From: Lunularia cruciata
Lineage: Eukaryota > Streptophyta > Marchantiopsida > Lunulariales > Lunulariaceae
Assembly: GCA_948567375.1 (NCBI GenBank)
Contig: OX419760.1
Span: forward strand, 50,468,001-50,532,000
Direction: 5' to 3'
Length of the DNA: 64,000 bases
Shown: piece by piece, positions 1-11,700 of the stretch
Numbering within the stretch: position 1 is the first letter of the stretch
Layout of the letters: every line of letters begins with the position of its first letter
Made by a program: the position numbers and the translations under genes
The notes under the pieces: generated by a model
The model's input: only the letters and a program-made list of their open reading frames with translations
Told to the model about the DNA's origin: nothing
The model's database searches: none

Positions 1-75
1 GAGGCCTACAAAGAGAATATAAAGCTTTGAGCCAAACAAGTACCACGCTACACCTTCTTCAAGATCAATTAGACG

Positions 76-3000
76 TTAAAGAATTGCTATACAGACCTCT
101 CGCTCGATTCGTCTCTTCTCCTTCATCTTAATCTCGTTCGCTTCCTCAGCACTAAGAATCTTCTTACTCTTGCCGGAATCCTTACCAGCTGCGGCACTCT
201 TTGAAGACACTCTCTTTTCTTTCTCTGTCTGGAACCATACTCTTTTAGGACGCGAGTATATCTCATCCTCATGTTCCATCATATTCTGGGCCTTGTTTGC
301 TTCCATTTCAGCTTTCCTGAGCACTCTCTCCTCCCTCTCTTCTTGCATAATGGTTTTGATGTCTACCTCTAGTTCCTCTATCTTTTGGCGCCACTTCCCA
401 ATAGCTCCTTGTGCCAGAATCCTGTTCTTAAGTTTTGATCCAGATTTCTTAGCCACGGCTTTGATCAGCAGACGGTCTCGTTCAGTTGCAAAAGTGATTG
501 CACAACCTTTATTTCCTGCCCTTGCTGTTCGGCCCACCCTGTGCACGTACCTGAAAGACCGTCCAACAAGACTAAGCAAAGAGCAGGGCCCCGTACCCAC
601 GTATTCGTGCATGACCGGACTGGACACTGCACCCTTGATGTCGACCGTACAACAGCATATATGGGTACCTGCTCAAACAGCTTTGATTGCACTACATCTG
701 CATCAATCTTTACTTCGTCTCGATAGCTTACTTTTACCCCTTGGAGAGGTCTCCCGGTCAAGACATTGACCCAAGTTTATTCCTCCTACCAGCTTATCCC
801 GCCAGTAGATACACTCTCTATTAACCCAGACTCAACGGTAACTTACTGAGTGACGACGACCTCCGTTAATCTTCAACTAATATTTATTTAGACTTTACAA
901 ATACAGTGGTGTAACTAAAGCTCGGATTTCGCGAAGACCTTCAGAATGCTAAAGCTGGAGCATACTGCCCATTTGAAAAGAAGCTGTTCTCAACAAGTAC
1001 ACTGCAGCGTCAGTCGATTGAGCCTCATTCATCTCAATCGTATTTCATCACAAATATAAATAGCGCTGGGAATAGAAGACGGGGTTGTTGTAAATGAAGA
1101 ATGTCCTACGTGGTGATATTGGTGGGACACTCGTAATTGATGACTGTCTCGACACCAACAATATCCAGTCCCTGCATATGACGACCAGACAACATATAAG
1201 CAGTGATGCCAGTGAATAAAATACAACACGGCAGAAGCCGAGAAACGCAAAATCTACAGAAACCCCGTATGCCGACAGGTGGACACGCCTACTGATCGAA
1301 AGCACAATCATTACTTACACGTGCAGCAACATCTGTTGCCAAGAGGAAGTCAGCTTCCTGCTTCCTGAAAACCTCGAGTGCCTGTACACAGAATTCGGCA
1401 ATTGAAACATTCATTAACAAACAGCGGAGTAAAGTAGGCTGTGCTTTCCACATGGCGTGAAACTTGACCAACCAAATAGATAACCTACTTCTAGGGAATA
1501 ACGGGCATGTTTTGTGACACTCTATATTCGAAGCCTAAAGTTGTAGCAATCTACAGGAAGATCTCAAATCACAACTCGAACCAAGTAGAATAGAAAGCCA
1601 AACTCGGCAGACTAGTATCTAGGATGAGTAACGTACGTCAAGACGCATGGCCTGAGTTAGATTGCCATGTAATTCGGCAGCTTTCAAGCCCAGAAGGCCA
1701 AACAAAATCTTCAGCCGGTGGGCTTCGATCTTCGTACCACTGCCCATTTGATGGAACGAGTTTCTTCTTATCAGCAAAATTGTCAAAGAACGGTGAAGCA
1801 GCTATCTCTTGTTACTTTGCACAAAAAGCTTTCTTTATTACATTGTATACATGCAGAGTGTCCAATTCTTTACTCGATAAGTTTGATTCCATACAGGTGT
1901 CTGAAACTTATTGAAAGGCTACGGATACATAGACTTTCGATAGCAGGTACAATCTCCCAAAACACTCTCAAGTAAGCCACAAAATAGAGAACTCCATTTC
2001 GGGCTGTGGAGAGGCTCCTGACCTGAAAATAATGACTTTTGATGTGAAGGATCGGGTGCAGAGAGCAAGAAGTACAGCTTCCTTGTCAGCCTCCATAATC
2101 GGTCGTATTTTTACAACTCTACAAGAGTACGGAAGGTTCATGTGTAGTCGAAATATTAACATCGAAATCGAAATGGCAGTGAAGGAGAAAAATGTGCAAA
2201 GATTCAGTTCTCAGCTCACCAAATTGACCAGTGAAAGATTTAGCCTCTCCAGTGCAGATTACTTCATCTACAATCATCTGTTGCTTTTTGATAATTTTCC
2301 CATATTTACAGAACCTAAACGAGGTAGGAACGCACTCTTCTGTTAGAGTCGAAGGACGTTGAGTCTTAGGATCTGCAGAAAGTCGTACGGGACTATTTAA
2401 TGAGAGTTTCACGAGCTCATCAACTTCTTCAGTCATGGTAGCGGAGAAAAGCATAGTTTGCCTTCTAGAGGGACACATCCGAACCTGTCACGGAAAGGAG
2501 AGTTAGTCACCTCCCCGCTGGAGATGTGAAGTTCAAAATTGCTCATGGTTTACAATTTAGAATCATCACGAGAGTATACAGGAGCCACGACATTGAGAAT
2601 TTTTGAGCTGATAAACCTTACCAGTTCGTGAACCTCCTTCGTAAAACCAAGTTCTAAAAGCCTGTCCGCTTCGTCCAGAACAAGAATAGCAAGCTCCTCC
2701 AAGCCCACTGATTGAGCATTGTGCAGGTGATCGATCATTCGCCCGGGTGTGGCCACCACAATATCTGGTCGGGTGCGAAGTGCTGCTTCTTGAACCTGTG
2801 ACCGGTTTAAGAATCAACCTTCTCAAATTAATTTCCGGTCATGAAAACATATGACATATTTTGAGTAATTAGAAATGCCGAGTGAGTAACAACATAGCTC
2901 ATACCTTGCTCGACAAACCACCGACTACTAGGCAGCATCGAATATCTGTAAATTGAGCCAGCTTCTCAAGCATACTGTGCACCCTGTTACAGCAAAAGTT

Positions 3001-4796
3001 GGGTCTGAGAATACAATACTTATCGCATGGCATGATATAAACGCATGGATCCAGAACTAGAACTATCTAATCTCATAACATTTGTAATCTCATCTACTAT
3101 CAACTTCTTGCGCGTAATACTAGCACAGGAAAAGATTTGCAGAATTTGAAAACATGAGACCACAAAACCAGGAGACAGTACTCACAGCCGACCATGAAAA
3201 ATGAGGGAGTGATGACTGATGACAAGGTGGCAAGATTCAAAGGAAAGAAAGTCTTACTGAACAGCAAGTTCACGGGTTGGAGTTAGTATCATCACGCGGA
3301 TAGCTGGAATTCTTCGTGGGCGAAAGAGCAGCCTCTCCAGCAACGGCAAACCAAACGCTGCAGTCTGTCATTGCAGTTTCACATCCGACGCAAAGAGTGA
3401 AAAACATGCTCAGTGGACTTAGCTGTCCTTTATAAAACCTTAAGTTAGTTAATTTCTAATCCTGTCCGGACATTAACTATAGACGTCAAATAAAAGCAGA
3501 TCAAAGCATGCAACTAGATTACATGCCCCCGACCACAGCGACTAAGTATTTTTGACAAAGGCAATCACCTCACAAGGCGACTGGAAGTACTTATTTCAAT
3601 GCAAATCCCGCAAGAGCAAATCGCGACACTTACTTTGCCGGAACCAGTGACAGCGCTTCCACAAATGTCTCGCCCGGTAAGTGCCAAAGGTATACATGCA
3701 GCCTGCAATCCAACAATCACTAGTCAAGTAATTGACACTCATTTAGGTGATGCGAAGGTGATATATTCCGGCAAATATGGAATCAGTGACCCTTTGCAGA
3801 TTGAAAGCTGGGAACTGTAGAACTGTGAGGCATTTCTCACTATTCTAAGGATCGTGAATTCATCATCTTAAATTATGATAAATGTTTGATGTTTAAATCA
3901 GAGGCAATTCTCAACCATACGATATAATGCAAATTCAGCAAGGTGAATGAAGTAGATTTTGTCTTTGTCGCTTGAATTTGGGTAAGATTGATGTTATTTT
4001 GGAGTAACGTAATGACATTACATTGGCAAGATCAATAATTCGTTCGCTAAGGAAATGAGGGGAATTGAGTCATGAAGGAAAAACTGATGGCTCGGGTTTT
4101 AATATGAACAACGAGTGGCAGTTCTATCAAAATTGGACCTCGTACCTGAATCGGAGTAGGTTGCTTGTAACCTAAAGCTTCGCATGCGCGCACCAAAGGA
4201 CGAGAAATATTGAGCTCGCCAAAGGAGTTGGCACTGAATGAAGCGCCTTCTGAGGACGCAAAAAAACTGCCAGGCCTGACCTTCCTAACAGCCTTAATCT
4301 CCCCTTGTTCTTCCAGCACAGCCTCTTCAGGTTCATCATCGTCACTATCATCATCCTCGTCATCATTTCCTTCCTCTTCTTTTTCGTCCTCATGTGCTCC
4401 AGCCCCCTCGCCCTCGGAACCTTCTGCTGCATCTTCCACCTCTCCAACATCATCATCATCATCTTCTTCTTCTTCTTCTTCTACTTCTTCACTATCTAGA
4501 TCTTCCTCGCCCTCTACTTCCTCCTTCTCATCTTTGTCGTCATCTGTTTCGTCTGACTTAAACTCTTTGGAACCCCTCTTCTTATCGCGTGCTTCATCTT
4601 GTAGCTCTTTCTCAGCTGCTTTCCTTTTCTTCCTACTCCGCAATTCCGATATCTTATGGTCTAAAGAAGTAGTATTCCGATTCACATGCTCAGACTTCAC
4701 ACTATTCGAATAACCACTAAATTCCCACGGAGATTGAGTAGGACGAGCTGTTGCCACTTCCTCTTCGTACCCGTCGAACACAAATTCACGATTCAT
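76..4796 (-). CDS. RH28: DEAD-box ATP-dependent RNA helicase, DRS1/DDX27 class (RH28-like), 11 exons seen, 3' end uncertain
   Basis: This is an ATP-dependent RNA helicase; the DRS1/DDX27 family acts in the nucleolus in large ribosomal subunit assembly. Exons on the minus strand, each with GT-AG borders and matching phase: 4796-4146, 3702-3634, 3364-3258, 2983-2905, 2795-2622, 2484-2336, 2118-2023, 1739-1637, 1381-1319, 1171-1110, and 550 to 97 or 76. They join to about 669 residues. Residues 1-217 are a Lys-rich then very acidic Asp/Glu tail ending in the Q motif (GYKQPTPIQ). Then come Walker A AVTGSGK (about 234-240), PTREL, DEAD (343-346), SAT (374-376), ATDVAARGLD and [10 protein letters not shown] (521-530). 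A basic, charged tail follows. All catalytic motifs are intact. The start is the ATG at 4796; the in-frame codon further upstream is GTG. After IERE a GTCTGT donor could splice to an exon outside the window, otherwise the frame stops at 76. Relatives have a longer basic tail, so I favour continuation. The subfamily is inferred from the acidic N-terminus and motif wording. Confidence 0.93.
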
Positions 4797-4824
4797 CCTG
4801 ACAGCATTCACGACAAAACCTCAT
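4786..4824 (-). other. Upstream ORF overlapping the helicase start
   Basis: Reading leftward from 4824, an ATG opens a 12-codon frame ([12 protein letters not shown]) that stops at 4786, overlapping the main helicase ATG at 4796 in another frame. A second upstream ATG at 4832 opens a three-codon frame. If transcription begins upstream of 4832, both would precede the main start and could lower its translation. The transcript start is not known, so this is a sequence observation with inferred effect. Confidence 0.3.
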
Positions 4825-5737
4825 ACAATCATGGCTCAACTACTACTGAATTCCGCAGCTCCCGATCAGCACCTTCCTGCAAATTCAGTCCAACAGTCAG
4901 ACCAATTTCGTGTCCAAGCAATGCACGTATCCTTCTCAAACCCTTTACAGCCAGCCAAATTCACTTCAGTGATGCTGACCAGTCACACCAGAGCGAAGCC
5001 CAGGACGCGGAAGTAGAGCAACGCTTGGGCAACACCTTTAAGACAATCTGAAGAAACTCTGTGAAACGAATCGGACACGCTATGCAGACCGATGTCCTGT
5101 CACGAGAAAATGGAACTTGCTGAGAGAGTAAGTGAAACCCTTCCTAAACCCTAAAAGGATACCCTAACAAATACTACAACATAAACAAACAACGAAGTGC
5201 GCGGTGGAAGGTCGGACACAATATTGGGTGCCGCCAAATAGGGCAATATCAGCCGCTTTCTCCTCTAAATCTGGATAGCCGGCATCATAGGCGAATGCCC
5301 GCAATCCCCATAGAGGTCCCACGGGACCATTCCGTCGACAAAAGGTACTCCATGACGGTGTGGAAAATTCTCCCCATTCGCTTGTCTGCGTTTTCGGATC
5401 GAAATTGCCTATCTTTGGAGGGGAAAGCAATCCTTGTGTATCCCCGACGCGACGATTAGAGAGGAGGCGGAATTTTGAGTAGAGTGAACAGGAGGCGCTG
5501 GCTGGGAAATTATTTTTTTGATGAGGGAGATCGATCACGATCACTACGAGTTGGGAGCTGATTTAGCTGCTGGACTGATGATTCAATAGAGAGGAAATGG
5601 TGCGATGGATTTGTTGTGAATGGAAGGAACAAGTTTGTAGGGCGTTAGGGAAGGCCAAGGAGGAAACGTTGAGCTAACTTGGAAGCGGAGGATTAGTCGT
5701 AGAAGTTTACAGTGAGGTTATTACACAGGACGCTGCA
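4797..5737. promoter_or_regulatory. Divergent intergenic region between helicase and cyclophilin
   Basis: About 940 bp separate the two start codons of genes transcribed away from each other. It must hold the 5' leaders and at least the proximal promoters of both. It contains telo-box-like motifs near 5146-5167. I saw no convincing paired TATA boxes. ORFs here on either strand look like chance frames without family features. Confidence 0.6.
5146..5167 (+). promoter_or_regulatory. Telo-box-like motifs
   Basis: AAACCCTAA lies at 5146-5154, and a second telomere-like ACCCTAA at 5161-5167. Telo-boxes (AAACCCTA) are known from promoters of plant translation and ribosome-biogenesis genes, often near the transcription start. 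The site is 350 bp upstream of the helicase ATG and 590 bp upstream of the cyclophilin ATG. The helicase role in ribosome assembly makes it the more likely target. That link is inference. Confidence 0.45.
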
Positions 5738-8700
5738 ATGGGGAGAATGAAGCCCGCACAGTTGTTGATTCATAGCAAGAAAAAGAAGCTGCCAGCGCGG
5801 GTTAATGTAGCTACCATCGCGGCTTGCAATGTTGTAATCATCTTGTTCCTGCTTTCCATCGCTTTCCTCTACGGGCACAGCGGGAAACGGTAAGAAATCC
5901 CCGTCACGGTGACTCTCACGGTATACGCTCCTCCGGAAACTGATCTGGTGAAGGTTCTATAGTCGCTCTACATGAGATTGTTACTGTTCTCTTTTACGAA
6001 ATTTCAAGTGAATGAGTTACACCTGCCGATACCGATCAGACGGTATATGAGATCCGTTGAGGAATGGAACGCTATGATCTGACCAATTGATTGCAGAATC
6101 TTAGATATTGTAAAGTCCCCTGCAAACATTCACTTTGTGGAGTAGCTCTCCACTTTATTACCACGACGCAAAAATTTGCTTCCCAAACATGTTTGGTTCT
6201 GTCAATTGTTGAGAATATGATGCATCTTACTCCAACTACACATGTCGTTTATTCACTCACCACCTTCTTAGGTAGATCATGACCGCAAGGGGCCTGATGA
6301 AATTAAGGTTCACTTGGAACTGGTGGAAATTACTCCCCCTCGTACTACATGCGTGAATCACTAAGATTGGATCGGATGCCTGTGCTTATTCTGGGTACTA
6401 ATCGGAGCAAGCCTTATTACTAAATCATTTGCATTTAGGGATGCATTTAGGGCCTTCGAGACGACTTATAAATGTAGTGCTACTGGCTAGAAACCACACG
6501 GATAGGCGAACACGATATTAGTTATGACGGCCTGTTGATAACTCGTGGACATGAGGAAGGATCTGGACCCCGAGCACAACAGCAGTTCTGACCAACTGCT
6601 CGTAGTTTGTGGAATTTCTTTTCTTTCAAGTCAATCCGATTTTTCACGTCATCGGATCTGATTGGCGCTTCAGCTTCAGTCCGAAAACAAGAATTTGAAT
6701 CATTGATCAAAGCTCTTCACAGTCGTTTTATGCCCCATCGGCCTTTCTGTTGGACTAGCCTGAAAGGCAGATTTTGTCCCTATGATGACAATGTTCCTTT
6801 TGATATCCAGGTCTACAGATATGGGATCGCAAGAAAATAGTCAGACGAGCCTCCAGGTATCCTTAATGCGGATCCTTGTTTTGGCTGGTCCGGTTTACTC
6901 TTCAAGACTAGAGCATGACATATTTAGGGTGTAGGCATTATAAAAATTTCACCTGAAGTCTCTACTTGCGCTTGCCATTCCTACATTGTGATATTCGTAT
7001 TTCTTAAATTCAATAAAGGTACTGGTCTGTTAGACTTGGTATGACAACTCTCATTAGCTTCCTGTCTATCTTGTCCTGATTGATGGTTTGCAGGACAAAG
7101 TGAGTGATGGTGAAAGCTTTGACAGAGAAACATCGAAATATGCGGTATGCCCGTCTTTCCTGAATGTCAAAAAGTGCCCTGACTCTTTTGAAGTGTGCTG
7201 CTCCTTGAATCAAGAGTTCCGAATCCCGCAGTTGATATATGACTCTGACATGAAAGACATGAATGACATGAAAGACTCTCGTTAACTTTTTCCAACGAAT
7301 GTCTGTGTAAAATAATTTTACAACGTATGTCTGCTTTCTAGAGACTATCACTTGAACTGAGTGAAGGCAATTCTTACTAGTAGAGATGGTCCGACTGTTG
7401 CTCACAATCAATTTGTTCATGTTTTGTCGCAGATTATGAACACAACGAAGGGTCTCATAACTCTGCAACTATATGGGAAAGAAGCTCCGAAAACTGTTGA
7501 GAACTTCATTAAACACAGGTACACTGAAGGCATTGTTTTACTGATTCCTGCATGTGTGTCCTTTAGAGTGTCTCCCACCCTTAATAGCCACTAGTTCACA
7601 GATGCTCAGAACAGTCTGCAATTTAAGTTTGTCTCGCAGTGGCATCTATCAACACGCCTAGCCTTATCATCGATAGTTTGCAACGATTAGACAATAAGAA
7701 TGAGCAGTCTATCTACCTTTCGAGTTCCGACTATTTGTTCCAATTTTGTACACATCGTTAAGAAAGAAAAAACCTAGTACTTATTTCTCACCTATAAGGT
7801 TGGAACCTTTATCGGCCTATGAGCACATCTGAACATCTCATTGTACCACAGGACATTAAAGTATATACCTTCGCATGTGTTTTAGTGGAGGTTTACTATG
7901 GCTGCCTTCTGCTTCCCTCAGTTTGTTTAGTGTCTCAGGACTCAAGCGTCCATAGCCCCTGCTGTGATATACTTTATCCAGTCCTTTGACGCATCGCTCC
8001 TTCTCAGCCTAGAGACCATCCACTCTCTTCCCTTTCGCTCCAACTCGCATTTATTGTTTTGCTTCATGGTTCCTATACGTGTTTTCTGTCCAGTCTGCCA
8101 ATTTCAGTTCTCTTGATTGGTTTAGTTTTGACTGGTGGGTCTTCAGTTACAGCTTGTCTATTTCGCTACATGCTGTACTCAGCGCTGTTAGATTACATGA
8201 TGTATATCCGTTCTCTTCTGCTGTTGATCAGGATATTGTTGATATTTCGTTTGTGCTTAACCTCGCATTTAATCGGTTAGATTCTTTACCTTCTTTAGGG
8301 TTTCATTTCTCATCTCGATTTGCACATATCATGTTTACATTTCATGTGCACACCATTTGCACGTAATGAGTTCTGGATTCCCGTTCACGGCTTCTGCTAT
8401 CATGTCTGAATATATATTCTTGCCTTCTGCTTCCCTTTGCTGTTTAGTGTCTCAGGACTCAAGCTTCCATAGTGCTTGTTGCGATATACTTTATATCCTG
8501 TCCTCTTTCGCCTCGCTCTCGTTACCCTGTTACATTTCAATAAGTCTCTGCAGCCACACCACCCATAAGCTCTCACGTTGTTCCACTCCTCCATTCCCCA
8601 GCTAATTCCCTCCCTATTATTTTTCCTTCGCGCTTTGCCTGATTCATGGTTCGACCTCCAGTGTCTACAGTGTTTCTACCCGACACCAGCCCACGTTTTT

Positions 8701-11700
8701 TATTTTCATCGTTCACGCACTGCTTACTGGTGATCTATTACATAACGTTTTATATTTCTCGCAGTCGTTTGCATAGCTGTTATCGATTTCAAGTTGTTTA
8801 CTAGTCCTTTAGATATATGTTATTCTCAATTTGTTGCAATTATGCCTTTGCCTCAGGTTACAATCGATGCATTCTACCTTATGGATTTATCACTATTCTA
8901 GCATTGTGCATCACGGTTACCAATTATTTGCATTTCATGAGTTCTGGATAACCCGTTCCCAGAACGGCTTCTGCTCTCACATACCTATAAATCTTCGCCT
9001 TTGTGGGCTGATTGTGAGTACGGATTCGCTCTGAAGACCAAGTATCTTGCATTGTTCGCGTAGCTACAATGGCTTTCCCAGTAAAATAAAATCATCGAGG
9101 TGACTTGCATTCATGAATATTGCCACCGATCCAAACTAAGTAAATTGGTGCGTCCTTTTCCACAGTCAGCTGGAAGTTTGAACTATCTCGGTATTATTTA
9201 GTAAGTCTCTGGCTTTTCTCATATTGGACCTGTCGATTTCATCTGACTCTTTTGCTGGAGATGATCTTTCTAAACGTCATGAACCTCCCAGAAATTACCA
9301 TTGATGACATTCAACGGTCCATATCAGACTACTTTGCTGAATTGGAGATGATCAAAGATCCACCGTCTCTGTTGGAAATCCGCATATTTGTTTTTCGTCT
9401 CTTAGCTAGTTCTTTATTGTAAAGCACATCTACAGTCTAGAGTTTCTTTTATTTCTGCAGTTTCCCTTCTTAGTCCAAGTTCTTCTCCCTTCCTTTTGAT
9501 ATCTTTTGCCCTTACTCTCATTCAGCCTATCATTAGCTGAGTCCCAAGCGCTGTTGAGGTGCTGCCTATCCCAATCCACCCAATGAATTGGCGATTAAGA
9601 AATGATTCCACTTCTTGTAATTACTTGTTTACGCTGCCATAACGCTTCGGGTTATGTAATTCTTCAGTTTCCTTCTCGTCTTTTCTTTCTAGTTTTGGCC
9701 TATAAAGATGAACAGTCCAATATATATGCAGTCCACCTTCTGCGAACGGCTTCTGCCCCCATTACTCCTCGTGGGAGTGAAACTAAATTTCAGAGGGGTC
9801 TAAGATAGTTGAGCATTCCATTGCACGATACACTGGTAATTTTGATTTGCTCTTAAATCTGTCTTGTGAGGAGTTGCTGTTCGTAATTAATCTCATATTA
9901 GCAACCACGAATATACGGTCACCTTGAGTGAGTGAAGAACCTGTGGGTGGATTATTTGTACGTGCGTACCTCTCACTGCTCTAGTACAGCTCATAGGTGC
10001 TCTTCTTCGGTGATTGAAGTTTAGTGCTACTTGCCCCTGTCTTGAAGAATACTTGTAGGATAAGTGCAAGCTGTATGTCTTAATCTATGAAATATAGATT
10101 TGCCATCCCAATAGCTTTGTCCAGTAAAGACTTTTTGCATCATTCCTTGTGCACTGGTTGGTTAGTTGTGGGTGTTGATTCAATTTGTAAGTAATGAGTG
10201 CTAATTACATCCATATGCACTTGTGTATATGCATCATATCACACTACAATGCCTGGCCACTCATGAGCTAAAAAACCGAAACTCGGGACGGCATTGCATC
10301 CAAATATCTTGGCACCCAGCAGGGCACAGACAATGCGTGGGTGCTATCGTGCAAACTTACTATGAAAAGATTGCTTCGTCCTTATTGTGTTTTGTAATGC
10401 TGACGACTCATGCTGACATAAAGCATGCAGGGGTTAATTCCAGTCCTCATATACTCGCTCCGGGGGCATCTCATAATATTTGAGACTCGGCCAATTCATG
10501 TCCTATGTACTAACATCTTCATGCTGTCACCACGTCATGCTTCTCTCTCAAGGTTACACTTGCTCCGACTCATGATGTACTGCAGGCATCTATTCGTCAA
10601 AAACATCACGATGTACTGCAGGTATCTGTGCATCACAAACATCATGCTAACCCCTGTGTGCAGACTTACGCATTCTTACCTCTCTGTTAGTTGCGATTTG
10701 GTAGTTTTGACGATCTTTACTGGGTTACCATCATATGTCAGAGTCAGAGTCAGTCTTTCATATGTGGTTATAAAACCGGGTTGTTTCCAACGGGGTCTGT
10801 ATTTCATTACGCAATATATTACACAACTGACCTGGTACTCATGAGACTACAAACAGAAACATGGTATGAGGGGTACTGGAATTCGCCCAGCTACTCTGGC
10901 ACTCCGTCAGGCACTGATGAAGTCGGCTTTTGTGTAGGCTTACCATGACCGCCTGTCTGCTTCTTTCTTTGTGTTTATAGACCATGCTGCGATATACAGT
11001 CCTCTCACGCTTCGCCCCAACCCAGCCAAGATACCATCCACTCCTCTCCCACTTCGCTCCACTCCACCCATATTCCACTAAAGCTATGTTTTTTCCAAAT
11101 CGCTTTATGTTTTATTTTGTCCTTCCGATTGGACCTGTCCTACTAGCTCGATGATCCTCCTCTACTTCCGAAATCAGATGCTTAATCTGTTGCTGTTGTT
11201 GTCTCTTTGTTCTTCTTCTATGATGGATACTTGTTGACTGCAGGTGCTGCTAATGAAATGTACCAATTTCCGTTTCTTACTTTCTATCACTTCCGCTTAC
11301 TTTTTTGTTATGTATTTCCTTGCTTAGGTTTGCTTAAATTTTATTTGCATAAGGTCATACTTGCATTTCATATGCGCTTCATATGCACATTCTCGGTTCC
11401 CTACTTAGTGGGTTCTGGATCCCCCATTTTGCAAACGACTTCAGCTCCCATTTCTCAAATATTCACTTGTGTACACGCCTTGGAATTCATGAACCTTGGA
11501 ACAGAAACTCGGTACAAGGGTTAGTGGCATTCGCCCAGCTACTTAGGCCTGTGTTGGGCTCTAATGAAGCCATTAGTGCTTTCGTGCAGGTTTACTATGA
11601 CAGTCTGACTGCTTCCTTCTAGTGTTCGGTGTTTTAGGATTCAGTCGCTCATAGAGCATGTTGTCGTATACAATATCCAGTCCAGTCTACTAGTATTGAT

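Noticed and set aside
170-769. 199-codon plus-strand frame over the helicase C-terminal exon
   Set aside because: It lies opposite the exon encoding [10 protein letters not shown] and has no family features; it is a shadow frame.
4210-4713. Long serine-rich plus-strand frame opposite helicase exon 1
   Set aside because: It is the antisense image of GAA/GAT/GAG-rich codons of the acidic helicase tail. The minus-strand frame joins to motifs of a known family, the plus frame to nothing.
7088-7285. 65-codon plus frame taken as a separate gene
   Set aside because: Only its first 17 codons (7094-7144) are used, as a cyclophilin exon ending at a gtatgc donor. The rest is intron.
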